This document shows, in pieces, positions 41,284 through 49,701 of a stretch of DNA of 64,000 nt. Source of the DNA: Paenibacillus andongensis (GTDB lineage Bacteria; Bacillota; Bacilli; Paenibacillales; NBRC-103111); the NCBI RefSeq assembly GCF_025369935.1, contig NZ_CP104467.1:383501-447500 (forward strand). The letters are read 5' to 3'. The first letter of the stretch is position 1. Each line of letters opens with the position of its first letter. Made by a program: the position numbers and the translations under genes. Below the pieces are notes generated by a model. It was not told where the DNA came from. It worked only from the letters and a program-made list of their open reading frames with translations, and searched no databases.

Positions 41284-43155
41284 CTATAGACCTTGCTGCC
41301 TAAGGAGCTGAGCGGTCAGCGCAGGATGCGAGATAGGGAAGTGGTGCGCAGCCTCTATCTCCACCATGCGCTCGGAGCGAAAGCGCTCCGGCAGTTGGTA
41401 CAGCCGATCCTGGGTTCCCCACAGGATCGATGTTTGGTGAAGCAGCCGCGCATTGGGCTGCAGTGTGAAGCTCTCTGCGCGCGTCAGCGCAGAGAGGGTC
41501 TCCGCAGTCGTCTTCCGCACACGCGGCGACTGCAGCTCGGCCAGGACATAAGTGACATACGCGGGCGGTATGTCACTTATGTCCGTGAAGCAGCTCTGCG
41601 CCAGCAGCTGCTTCCGCAAGCTGGCCGCGCGCAGCATGCGCAGCGCGGCTTCGTTGATTCGCGCGCTGCGGTATCTCCGCGCAGCGCTGTGCAGAGCAGG
41701 CTGCAGCAGATGCAGCCTGTGGATCTGTTCCGGTACGCGAGCGTAGGCGTGGGCGGCGAGCAGTCCGCCCAGCGAGTGCCCCACGAGCGTAACCGGGGCC
41801 TTGAAAGACCGAATCGCCTGGACAAGCGATTCGATATGCCCTTCTATCACATCCGCACCGTGGTGATAGGGCGAACGGCCGAAGCCTGGGAGATCGACCA
41901 GGCAGACGGCATGCTCAGGGAATTGCTCAGCCAGCGGGAGCAAGCAGTCAGCTCCGCTTAGAGTGCCATGAACGAACAAGATCGGAGCCTTCCCTTTGTC
42001 TGATCCCGCCCGTTCCAGCGTAGCTAAGGGCCCTCTTTTACCCCGCATATATCCTTCTGCTTGAGGGTTGGAATGAACGAGACGGAAGTCGAGATCCGAG
42101 ATGATGTGCGGCATTATCGAGGCGTTTACCGCGTGGTCCAATCCGTACTTTTGCTGCATGTCTTGTGCGGCTGTTAGGGGATAGGCCTGATTGACATCCA
42201 CGATGAAATCGAGGGATTCCTTAGGAATTCCGATTTTCCGTCCAAGCGGGCTCCCCAGAACCTTCGACAACAATTTAGGTGAGATGGCTCCCCATGGTTT
42301 ACTGACACGAAGTTCCTTGGTTATGCCCGACACGAGCTCCGTTATCGAGGGACTTTGCTTCTTTTCATCCAACAAGTAGTAGGTTTGACTAACAGGATTT
42401 GATTCCTTCGCCAGAGCGCTAATGAATTCAGCGGCGTGATTGACATGAAAGAAGGGCAACCAATGGGAGTTACCACCGGGTGTGATACTCATCAACTTTC
42501 GCGCTGTGGCACGTACGAGAATACCGAGCCCGCCGGTTTGGGGGGTATCCCCGTGCTCTGAGCTGCCAATCAGAACGCTTGGATGGACGACAGACAGAGG
42601 AATACTTAGCTGTTTCGCTCCTTGGCGAATGCGCAAATCAGCTAGAAATTTCATGGCCTCGTAAGGAGATTCCTGTTCTAAACTAGCGATGATAGGTGCT
42701 GGATTGTGGAAATTATCATCGGTAAAAGGACTTTTGAAGCCGACAATATGGATGAAGTGCTGCAAGCCTTTGCTCATTTGAATTTGCGAAGCCAAGTTTA
42801 GCATTTCCTCAGCGGCTTGCAGGAAAACCGCACGGGCCTCGGACTCCCCGATCCGAATATCCATCGGTCCACCCGCGTGAATGATCACATCTGCCGTCAG
42901 CACTGACGCCATGTCAGAAGCGCTTAATCCAAGGCCGGGCAAGCTTAAATCTCCTATCACCGGGAATATTCGCTCATTTCCCGCGCTAGTTTCCCTCTGA
43001 CCATTACCAATGAACCTGTCCAGCTGTTTGCGGATTTGCTCCCATCGAGCTTTGGAACGAACGAGCACCGAAACGGTATAATCCTCACGGGATAGCTGCT
43101 CTAAAGTTTGTGTTCCTATGAACCCTGTACCGCCTGTGATGAAAATATGTGTCAT
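41284..43155 (-). CDS. Fusion of an extended SDR (thioester-reductase-like) and an alpha/beta-hydrolase
   Basis: 623 residues. Residues 1-370 are an extended short-chain dehydrogenase: THIFITGGTGFIGTQTLEQL (NAD(P) site), DVIIHAGGP, and active-site SPYEAMKFLAD giving Tyr-xxx-Lys. Residues about 380-623 are an alpha/beta-hydrolase: FVHGTLSGAD (oxyanion), LVGHSLGGLLAAH (nucleophile Ser), ILWGTQDRL (acid) and EAAHHFPI (His). Fusing a reductase to a hydrolase suggests consecutive steps on one bound acyl or ester substrate. It follows a TetR gene and has a 26-bp palindrome 24 bases before its start, so it is probably derepressed by a specific ligand. The hydrolase part is GC-richer than the SDR part. 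The substrate is unknown. Confidence 0.9.
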   Translation of the reverse strand: MTHIFITGGTGFIGTQTLEQLSREDYTVSVLVRSKARWEQIRKQLDRFIGNGQRETSAGNERIFPVIGDLSLPGLGLSASDMASVLTADVIIHAGGPMDIRIGESEARAVFLQAAEEMLNLASQIQMSKGLQHFIHIVGFKSPFTDDNFHNPAPIIASLEQESPYEAMKFLADLRIRQGAKQLSIPLSVVHPSVLIGSSEHGDTPQTGGLGILVRATARKLMSITPGGNSHWLPFFHVNHAAEFISALAKESNPVSQTYYLLDEKKQSPSITELVSGITKELRVSKPWGAISPKLLSKVLGSPLGRKIGIPKESLDFIVDVNQAYPLTAAQDMQQKYGLDHAVNASIMPHIISDLDFRLVHSNPQAEGYMRGKRGPLATLERAGSDKGKAPILFVHGTLSGADCLLPLAEQFPEHAVCLVDLPGFGRSPYHHGADVIEGHIESLVQAIRSFKAPVTLVGHSLGGLLAAHAYARVPEQIHRLHLLQPALHSAARRYRSARINEAALRMLRAASLRKQLLAQSCFTDISDIPPAYVTYVLAELQSPRVRKTTAETLSALTRAESFTLQPNARLLHQTSILWGTQDRLYQLPERFRSERMVEIEAAHHFPISHPALTAQLLRQQGL

Positions 43156-43178
43156 CTAAATGGCCTGCCTCTCGTTAT

Positions 43179-43204
43179 TGATTAGTACTAAATAGTACTA
43201 ATCA
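43179..43204 (-). promoter_or_regulatory. 26-bp perfect palindrome upstream of the SDR-hydrolase gene
   Basis: Arms TGATTAGTACTA and TAGTACTAATCA around AA. The core TAGTACT-AAAT-AGTACTA (43183-43200) has the same layout as the palindrome in front of the adjacent tetR gene, so both are probably bound by that TetR protein. Confidence 0.75.
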
Positions 43205-43216
43205 TGATTAAAAAAA

Positions 43217-43798
43217 TTACTTTAGCAACAAGGCTAAAGTAGAAAGAGTTTGATTGAGCATGGCTGGATCTTGGCTAGCATGCTGCAGGAACAACCCGCC
43301 TTCAATCGTTGAGACGATCAATTGAGCCGTGGCTTTTGTCGGCAGGGTGGATGAAAACTCCTTGTTATGAACACCCTCGACGAGCAGTGCTTCCACCGTA
43401 TGCATTTGGTCCCGGAAAAAAACGCTCACTTTCTCTCTAAGAGCGTCTGCATCTTGCGGCATCTGTGTGTACAGGGTGAGAAACGGGCATCCGCCTAAGG
43501 AAGTCCATTCTAGTCCTGTCAGCACTTGTAAGAGAGCAGAGAAACGCTCCTGCACACTTAATTCCGAACGTGAAACAGTCTTCTGAATCATATCGTTATA
43601 GGTGTGTATAAGTTGTTCGAGAATTGCGGCCAACAGGTCTTCTTTACTTTTGAAATAATAATAAATATTCGTTTTGGACACTTTGCTCACGGTAACGATT
43701 TCGTCCATGCTGGTTGCTAAGTAGCCTTTTGTCAAGAACAAGTCCGTTGCCACTTGAATCACTAGATCACGGTTGGTTAATTTCTTTTGCTTTTTCAT
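43217..43798 (-). CDS. TetR/AcrR family transcriptional regulator
   Basis: 193 residues. N-terminal helix-turn-helix LVIQVATDLFLTKGYLATSM and VSKVSKTNIYYYFKSKEDLL; the C-terminal domain has TSLGGCPFLTLYTQMPQDAD and TAQLIVSTIEGGLFLQHASQ, typical of the TetR_C_6-like group. It is upstream of the SDR-hydrolase fusion gene. Matching palindromes TAGTACT-N4-AGTACTA lie before both its own start (43802-43819) and the fusion gene (43183-43200), the pattern of a local autoregulated repressor. Confidence 0.92.
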   Translation of the reverse strand: MKKQKKLTNRDLVIQVATDLFLTKGYLATSMDEIVTVSKVSKTNIYYYFKSKEDLLAAILEQLIHTYNDMIQKTVSRSELSVQERFSALLQVLTGLEWTSLGGCPFLTLYTQMPQDADALREKVSVFFRDQMHTVEALLVEGVHNKEFSSTLPTKATAQLIVSTIEGGLFLQHASQDPAMLNQTLSTLALLLK

Positions 43799-43801
43799 AA
43801 A

Positions 43802-43819
43802 TAGTACTATACAGTACTA
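43802..43819 (-). promoter_or_regulatory. Operator-like palindrome upstream of tetR
   Basis: TAGTACT-ATAC-AGTACTA, perfect 7-bp arms with a four-base spacer, directly before the tetR start codon (43798). Confidence 0.75.
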
Positions 43820-43907
43820 AAAATCAGTTGTCAAATCCGACATGTATATCTTACATTCGAAAGAAGATAATAGCATTATTGGAAACTGATTCTTAAGGAT
43901 GCTGCAC

Positions 43908-44681
43908 ATGAGAACGAAGCCACGCCGTCAAATTGCTTTTGTCGGATTATTAGGGATTACCCAATTGCATTTGCGCAATCCACTTATTATTGCATGGTGG
44001 TCCGCAGCCTTTCCGGGCTTTGGTCATTTACTGCTCTCCAAGTACTTTCGCGGCTTTACCCTCATTGGATGGGAAATGTTGATTAATACTCAGATGCATT
44101 TGAACGAAGCGATCGTATACACCTTCACAGGTCAATTCGATCAGGCCAATGAGGTGCTGAATATTCGGTGGATGTCACTCTATGCGCCTGTTTATTTATT
44201 TGCGATCTACGACACTTATCGAACTTCCGTGGATTTGAATCATCAATTTATTTTAGCTAAAAGGGAGAATGCCCCGATTGATTGTTTTAAAATGTCCGGT
44301 ATGGAAATTAATTACCTAGATAAGCGCTCGCCATGGCTAGCGATGATCTGGTCCCTGTTAATGCCGGGAATAGGCCAGCTTTACTCCCATCGGATTATCA
44401 ATGCTTTTTTTATACTTGTAACCTGGATTTCGCTTTCCTATTTATCTCATTTGCTCCAAGGAATCCACTATTTACTCATGTGGGACTTAACACAGTCGGC
44501 TCGTGTAGTTGAAATGCATTGGCTTATATTTTTACCTTCTGTGTATGGTTTTTCCGTCTACGATGCTTATATAAATACAGTAGAATATAACAAGCTGTTT
44601 GATCACGAGCAGATTAGTATGCTGCAAGAGAACTATCAGCATCCCCAATTTCCATTTCCTAAATCTTCGCTTCGAAAATGA
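43908..44681 (+). CDS. Hypothetical multi-pass membrane protein
   Basis: About 257 residues from ATG 43908 (AAGGATG eight bases upstream). It seems to be built of two similar halves, each opening with a Trp-rich helix ending Pro-Gly-x-Gly-x-Leu (IIAWWSAAFPGFGHLLLSKY; WLAMIWSLLMPGIGQLYSHR) and closing with a helix containing YDTYR or YDAYIN. The PGxGxxY/L signature recalls TM2-type and related small membrane domains. No function is known. The next gene begins eleven bases after its stop and is probably cotranslated. Confidence 0.78.
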   Translation: MRTKPRRQIAFVGLLGITQLHLRNPLIIAWWSAAFPGFGHLLLSKYFRGFTLIGWEMLINTQMHLNEAIVYTFTGQFDQANEVLNIRWMSLYAPVYLFAIYDTYRTSVDLNHQFILAKRENAPIDCFKMSGMEINYLDKRSPWLAMIWSLLMPGIGQLYSHRIINAFFILVTWISLSYLSHLLQGIHYLLMWDLTQSARVVEMHWLIFLPSVYGFSVYDAYINTVEYNKLFDHEQISMLQENYQHPQFPFPKSSLRK

Positions 44682-44691
44682 GGGTTCCACC

Positions 44692-45153
44692 ATGCATGTA
44701 ATAGCATCATTTGAACATTCGATCTATTTGGAGCTGGCGATTACTGCTCTTGAAGAGGCGGGTATTCCAAAGGAGCACATTTATGCTGTTTCTTTGCAAG
44801 GGAGACCCAACAAACCAAAGATGTTCGACACGATCCATCGCTCCGATGGCGTTAGTTTATTTGATGCTGGGACAGTCCTAGCAACAGCGCTCACGGTAAT
44901 TGGCTCTACCTATGGCTTTATTTTAAAAGGAGGGGCCATTCTTTGGGGCCTTATTGGTGCAACTGTGGGCTTCACCATCGGGTTCTTCATTGATATTGCT
45001 CATAAAAAAAAGAAGAAAGCGAAAACAAATCTCCCATCCCGAAACAAAATAACGGAAGTTGTGGTGCTCGTCGCTTGCGATAGAGAAGAAACCAAGCAAA
45101 TTCAGGATGTCTTCTGGGAGCATCATGCCTTTGGAGTAGCTATATGTGAATGA
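44692..45153 (+). CDS. Hypothetical protein with glycine-rich membrane hairpin
   Basis: About 153 residues from ATG 44692, with GAGGG just upstream. The first 60 residues look like a small alpha/beta domain (HVIASFEHSIYLELAITALE). A hydrophobic Gly-rich segment follows (GGAILWGLIGATVGFTIGFF), then a Lys-rich stretch and a C-terminal strand-helix (TEVVVLVACDREETKQIQDV). The layout of soluble domain plus glycine-zipper hairpin resembles general-stress proteins of the DUF1269/YflT kind, but I cannot place it firmly. It forms an operon with the preceding membrane protein and ends in a strong terminator. Confidence 0.72.
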   Translation: MHVIASFEHSIYLELAITALEEAGIPKEHIYAVSLQGRPNKPKMFDTIHRSDGVSLFDAGTVLATALTVIGSTYGFILKGGAILWGLIGATVGFTIGFFIDIAHKKKKKAKTNLPSRNKITEVVVLVACDREETKQIQDVFWEHHAFGVAICE

Positions 45154-45167
45154 AGTAAAAAAGATAG

Positions 45168-45203
45168 ACCCGTGCCGAGCTAACGCTCGAACGGGTTATT
45201 TTT
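45168..45203 (+). terminator. Terminator of the two-gene membrane operon
   Basis: ACCCGT/ACGGGT outer and GAGC/GCTC inner arms, then TTATTTTT. Confidence 0.85.
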
Positions 45204-45567
45204 GATTTGTTGGGGTAGGTGGTAAGGCATAAGCTGTGGATTTGCTGAGTTGAGTGAGAGTGTGGAGAGAATGAATAATTATTTGGTGAGTGACTATGCT
45301 TCCTTGGTTTGTTTGTTGGAGTGAGAATGTGTGTGTATGTGTATGTGTATTATGCAGCCAAGTTGTACAACGTACAACATTCCCCCCTGCCAAGCAAACG
45401 AATGCTTAAACATTTACGGCTAGAGCGTTGTAACGCGCTTAGCATATGCCAATGCATTTGGTACTATTGGTAAATAGTACTATCTGGAATGGAAAATTTC
45501 TCCTATACTAAGAAACAAGAGCAAGACATTAAAGCGTTGCGGCAGCAACCACAGGGGGCTTTTTGAG
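45204..45567. other. Intergenic region with GT-rich tract and palindromes
   Basis: No gene is supported. A GTGTGTGTATGTGTATGTGT tract lies at about 45328-45348. A perfect dyad GTTGTAC-AAC-GTACAAC stands at about 45362-45378, GCGTT-GT-AACGC at about 45426-45437, and GTACTATT-GGTA-AATAGTAC at 45461-45480. The last includes TAGTACTA, the half-site of the TetR operators at 43183 and 43802. These fit a heavily regulated promoter for the YiaA-like gene. Confidence 0.5.
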
Positions 45568-46029
45568 ATGATGGATCATCGGAGACGGAATACGACAGCA
45601 TTTACTTTTATGGCATGGGCATCTTTCATTGGGGCATTCCTGGCGATGTTCATCGGGATTTATACGTTGGAAGAATCACTGAGTGTTAAAGGTTATTTTG
45701 CCGTATGCGCGTTATTCCTCACGATGTCGGCTTTTGTTTTACAGAAGGTCATTCGTGATAATTTAGAGGATGGTTATGGTTCGCGCAAACGTAATACAGC
45801 AGCTTTTACTTTCTTGGCATGGAGCTCGTTCGCTCTAGCGCTTCTGGGTATGTTTATCGGGATTATTAACCTGGAGCAGCTGCTTTCTGTCAAAGGTTAT
45901 TACGCGGTTACGGCCTTATTCCTGACGATGTCTTCCTTTGTTCTCCAGAAAACAGTACGTGACAACAACGATGATGAGCTCCTGCATCCAGTTGAAAATA
46001 AATTAGAAAATAAATTTGAAGAGCTGTAG
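45568..46029 (+). CDS. YiaA/YiaB-domain membrane protein
   Basis: 153 residues made of two near-identical halves of about 75 residues. Each starts RRNTTAFTFMAWASF or KRNTAAFTFLAWSSF, contains two membrane helices joined by LEESLSVKGYFAV or LEQLLSVKGYYAV, and ends LFLTMSAFVLQK or LFLTMSSFVLQK with charged residues. This matches the YiaA/YiaB family of inner-membrane proteins of unknown function, here as an internal tandem duplication. AGGGGG is upstream of the start. Palindromes upstream suggest specific regulation. Confidence 0.88.
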   Translation: MMDHRRRNTTAFTFMAWASFIGAFLAMFIGIYTLEESLSVKGYFAVCALFLTMSAFVLQKVIRDNLEDGYGSRKRNTAAFTFLAWSSFALALLGMFIGIINLEQLLSVKGYYAVTALFLTMSSFVLQKTVRDNNDDELLHPVENKLENKFEEL

Positions 46030-46047
46030 TCACAGCACTTTCCCAAG

Positions 46048-46082
46048 AAGCTTAGTTCATCATCGATGAACTAAGCTTTTTT
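46048..46082 (+). terminator. Terminator of the YiaA-like gene
   Basis: AAGCTTAGTTCATC and GATGAACTAAGCTT with a three-base loop, then TTTT. Confidence 0.92.
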
Positions 46083-46184
46083 CAATTTCTTCCTATGTGA
46101 CTAAAGGGGATAGCAGGAACGCGAATGATATTGCTATAATGTCGTCAAGGGATTGGTCAATACGAAGATATAGGGGTAAATCAG

Positions 46185-47987
46185 ATGAGATCATGGAGTC
46201 GACTTATACTAAGCATTAACCGCAGCTTCAGGGTAAAACTGATTCTCAGCCTATCCGTCATCATTTTGCTGACTTTCGGCGTAACGGGCTATTTAACGTA
46301 TCGTTATAATTTGTCGCTGTTTGAGGAAGAAATCAGTAAGCAGTTTTCGAGTACGAATGAAGAGGCATTGGCGAAGATGGACCTGAAAGTACAGGAGGTT
46401 GTACGGATCTCGCAAACGGTTGTATTTAATCCTGAAATCGAAAAGGTCATCACACGGATCAATTCGAGCGAAGATTCCGATCCATTTAATCTGTATTACA
46501 ATAAAAAACAAATCGAAGAACAGATTTTCCAGATCAAATCGGATGCGCCCTACATTACTGGCATGTACTTATATGATCTCAAAGGGAATCCTTCTTATTT
46601 CAGTTATACGACCTCGGCCATTAATATCCCGAGCGAGAGCGTATTCAGCACAATCCGATCCAAAATCAACGACACTTACGGGGACCTCGTATGGATTAAT
46701 ATGCCATTGTCATCCTCCGTTGAACCAAGCGGGTTCAGAAACACAATCATTGTGGCCCGATGGATGAAAAATAGTGCTTTGAATACGTATGGTGTGCTCG
46801 TGATGGCTTTTGACGAGTCGTTCTTCTCAGGTTCTCTCAAAGAACTGACGAAGAATGGAGAGGGCGAAGTTTATTTGTTCAACAAAAATAATGAGCTGTT
46901 ATTTAGCAATTCGCCGAAGAGCTCGGTTGATAAACAGGAACGGCTGAAAAATTTGAATCAAACGCAGGTCATGGATCATCATCTGTTCGTTCAAGGACAG
47001 TCGAAAGTGACTTCTTTCAAGCTGGTCAGCGGAACTTCGCTTACGGCTATCCAAAGCAAGAATCGAGATTTATTTCAGAAAATCGTCTACTCTGGCCTGA
47101 TCAGCATCCTTCTCACCAGTGTGTTGATTGTACTCTCCACGGGCAATCTGCTGCGGCCGCTCAAGGATTTGCTGCAGGGTCTGCGCAAGGTAAGATCGGG
47201 CGATTTCGATACGCGCATCGAGATTCGAACCAAAGATGAGCTGGCTTATATCGGAGAGAGCTTCAACGCAATGGCCGAACAAGTCGGAAGGTTGATTAAG
47301 GAAGTGTATTTAACCCAGTTAAGTGAGAAGGAAGCGGAGCTTAAAGCGCTGCAGGCCCAACTGAATCCACATTTTCTGCATAATATGTTTAACGAAATTT
47401 ATTGGAAGCTATATTTGCAAGACGAGATTGAAACGGCAGCTTTAATCGCGGCTATATCGGAGATGCTCAAGTATTCGTTGATGCCTGTGCGTACTCTAAC
47501 CACTGTGCGGGAAGAATTTCAGCAGATCCGTAACTATTTAAAGGTACAGAAAGAACTGTTTGAAACGGACTTGGAGACGATCATTCAAGCGGATGATGAC
47601 GTTCTGAATGGCCAAGTTATGAGGTCGCTGCTCCAGCCATTGGTAGAAAATGTGTTTATGCATGCCTTTCGCAACAAAGTGTCGCATAAGGTATTGTTAA
47701 TTAAAGCAAGCAGTCGCGATGGCTTTCTGGAGATTGAAGTAACGGATAATGGTTGCGGTATGGACGAGGTGGCTATTTCGCAAATATTGGGCTTTGATGG
47801 ATCATCTTTGCCGCAGCGTTCAGATGGGCGAGAAAGTCTCGGGGTTCGCAGTGTTGTAAGGAGGATCGAGCTGGTATATGGTACGCCTTATCGTTTGGAG
47901 ATTAATAGCGTGATTGAAAGCGGTACCACTATGCGCCTTGTTTTGCCTTTTGTAAACCATGTTGAGACAGGAGGTTCAGTAGCATGA
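46185..47987 (+). CDS. YesM-type sensor histidine kinase
   Basis: 600 residues. One N-terminal membrane helix (about 20-42), a large extracytoplasmic sensor domain (dCache-like) to about 300, a second helix, a HAMP linker (RPLKDLLQGLRKVRSGDFDT), the phospho-acceptor region LNPHFLHNMFNEIYWKL with His near residue 396, and an ATPase domain with LLQPLVENVFMHAF and EVTDNGCGMDE. This is the LytS/YesM group that controls carbohydrate use in Paenibacillus. It overlaps the response-regulator gene by four bases. The adjacency to the inositol operon hints at a sugar-linked signal. Confidence 0.95.
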   Translation: MRSWSRLILSINRSFRVKLILSLSVIILLTFGVTGYLTYRYNLSLFEEEISKQFSSTNEEALAKMDLKVQEVVRISQTVVFNPEIEKVITRINSSEDSDPFNLYYNKKQIEEQIFQIKSDAPYITGMYLYDLKGNPSYFSYTTSAINIPSESVFSTIRSKINDTYGDLVWINMPLSSSVEPSGFRNTIIVARWMKNSALNTYGVLVMAFDESFFSGSLKELTKNGEGEVYLFNKNNELLFSNSPKSSVDKQERLKNLNQTQVMDHHLFVQGQSKVTSFKLVSGTSLTAIQSKNRDLFQKIVYSGLISILLTSVLIVLSTGNLLRPLKDLLQGLRKVRSGDFDTRIEIRTKDELAYIGESFNAMAEQVGRLIKEVYLTQLSEKEAELKALQAQLNPHFLHNMFNEIYWKLYLQDEIETAALIAAISEMLKYSLMPVRTLTTVREEFQQIRNYLKVQKELFETDLETIIQADDDVLNGQVMRSLLQPLVENVFMHAFRNKVSHKVLLIKASSRDGFLEIEVTDNGCGMDEVAISQILGFDGSSLPQRSDGRESLGVRSVVRRIELVYGTPYRLEINSVIESGTTMRLVLPFVNHVETGGSVA

Positions 47988-49540
47988 GAATCGGGAGAGT
48001 ATTGATTGTGGAAGATCAGCCGAATTTTCGAAAAGGGCTGATGAAGATGTTAGAGAGCAGAGAATTGGGTTGGGAAGTGGTTGGCGAAGCTAGCAACGGG
48101 CAGGATGCCTTAGTGCTGCTGGATGAGCTTAAACCTGATTTGGTGTTGACCGATATCCGAATGCCCATCATGGACGGGATCGAATTCGTAGGGCATTTGC
48201 GACAGAGCCATCCCGACATGCTTGTCATCATTTTGACGGGATACAAAAATTTCGAGTATGCACAAGCGGCTGTTCGACATGGTGCGCTGGATATTCTGAT
48301 CAAACCATGCACGGAACAGGATGTACGTCAAGTGATGAATAAGGCATCCGAGCGATTCTATACGAAATATGCGCAACAGCAAAAACAGCAAGCGCAGCTG
48401 CGGCTCCAGCAAGATCAGGAACTTCGAGCGGCTTTACTGGACTTACCTTATGAGAAGAGCGTAGCAGCAAGGCTAACGGACGGTCTGGCTGGTAAAGAGC
48501 TGTGGCTTCTGCAAATGAACAGTGAGGATTTGGCAAATAAAGCGTATGGGAAAAGCGATACGAGTCTGCTGCAGTTTGCGTTCTCCAATATCGTCCTAGA
48601 GCTGCTGAATGGAGCGGGGCTGGAGGCGCAGCTTCTATTGGTGGAGCATGACAGTTTTGTACTTGTTTCGGCACAACATGGTTTTGAGGAGAGCTTGCAA
48701 GAAGCCATTCAAAGTGCTTCCTTCGAGTATTTGAAATTTCGCTTGCATATCATTTCCATGGGGATTGGCCCTTCTGCTAATGCGTTAGCGGATTTGTATA
48801 ACTTGACCAAAGGGATTGTCTACGAACCTGTTAACAGCCTTCCTGAGAGTGGAAGCGAAGCAGGATCCGGGATCACATTATCGCTGAACCAGGCAAGGGT
48901 TAGAGAGATGGAAGTTCAACTGATGTCCGCCATTCTGGTCGGTCAGGAGGACAGTCTTCAGGTTCTTTTGGATCGGGTGCTGGCAGAGTTGGCTCTTTCA
49001 TCGCCAGAGGAAATGCGAATAGGAGCGTTATCTCTCTCCATTGCTTTGCTTGGAACGATACAGAAGCAATTTGATCCAGGCGATAACCATGCGCTAGCCA
49101 GGATTCCTAACGAGATGCCGCAGACGCATTGGACCTCTGAAGAAGTCCTTCAATGGGCGGCCGAGCAAGTGAAGAGCTTCCAGCAGCAATTTAACAACTG
49201 GCAAGCGGCCAGAAGTGACAATCTGATTGAGAGAGCCGTCAAGTACATTGAGGAGCACTACAATGAAGAATGCCGCTTGACCGATGTGGCCTCGCATATT
49301 CATTTAAATCCGAGCTATTTCAGCGTTGTATTTAAGAAAGCAACAGGGGAAAGCTTTACGCGCTTCGTCACCCGTTTCCGTATGGATAAGGCGGCTTTGC
49401 TGCTCCGAAATACCGATATGAAAATATTCGAGATCGCTTCCGCCATCGGGTTTGATGAGCCGAATTATTTTACGAATGTCTTCAAACAGCAGTTCCAGAT
49501 GTCACCCAAGGAATATAGGAATGGCAAAGCGACACTATAA
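47984..49540 (+). CDS. YesN-type response regulator with AraC DNA-binding domain
   Basis: 518 residues. The receiver domain (1-120) has LVLTDIRMPIMDG with phospho-acceptor Asp57 and the conserved Lys in DILIKPC. A long central region of unknown role follows, then an AraC-type domain: CRLTDVASHIHLNPSYFSVV and IFEIASAIGFDEPNYFTNVF, ending FKQQFQMSPKEYRNG. It is translationally coupled to the kinase through the ATGA-type overlap. Its target could be the iol operon starting 160 bases downstream, or a sugar transporter elsewhere. Confidence 0.95.
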   Translation: MRIGRVLIVEDQPNFRKGLMKMLESRELGWEVVGEASNGQDALVLLDELKPDLVLTDIRMPIMDGIEFVGHLRQSHPDMLVIILTGYKNFEYAQAAVRHGALDILIKPCTEQDVRQVMNKASERFYTKYAQQQKQQAQLRLQQDQELRAALLDLPYEKSVAARLTDGLAGKELWLLQMNSEDLANKAYGKSDTSLLQFAFSNIVLELLNGAGLEAQLLLVEHDSFVLVSAQHGFEESLQEAIQSASFEYLKFRLHIISMGIGPSANALADLYNLTKGIVYEPVNSLPESGSEAGSGITLSLNQARVREMEVQLMSAILVGQEDSLQVLLDRVLAELALSSPEEMRIGALSLSIALLGTIQKQFDPGDNHALARIPNEMPQTHWTSEEVLQWAAEQVKSFQQQFNNWQAARSDNLIERAVKYIEEHYNEECRLTDVASHIHLNPSYFSVVFKKATGESFTRFVTRFRMDKAALLLRNTDMKIFEIASAIGFDEPNYFTNVFKQQFQMSPKEYRNGKATL

Positions 49541-49642
49541 GGTTAAGAGTTTTAGGAGGATACTTTGCCGCTCCCATTTCTTCGTCCATGAGTTTTTTTG
49601 TAAAAGGCATTGCGGTTGAAAACAATATGTTGTACTATCGGA

Positions 49643-49676
49643 TTAAGCGCTTAACCTTGTGAGATTAAGCGCTTAA
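49643..49676 (+). promoter_or_regulatory. Twin palindromes upstream of the inositol operon
   Basis: TTAAGCGCTTAA at 49643-49654 and 49665-49676, inside a 17-base direct repeat and 22 bp (two helical turns) apart. The CG-centred dyad is a LacI-family/cre-type operator. The LacI-type regulator encoded at the end of the operon, or CcpA, is the probable ligand. Confidence 0.75.
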
Positions 49677-49701
49677 CCTTTATCGTGAAAGGAAGATGGT
49701 C

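Noticed and set aside
41293..41961. A 222-codon plus-strand ORF
   Set aside because: It is antisense to the hydrolase domain of the SDR fusion, whose motifs are complete; the long frame reflects GC bias.
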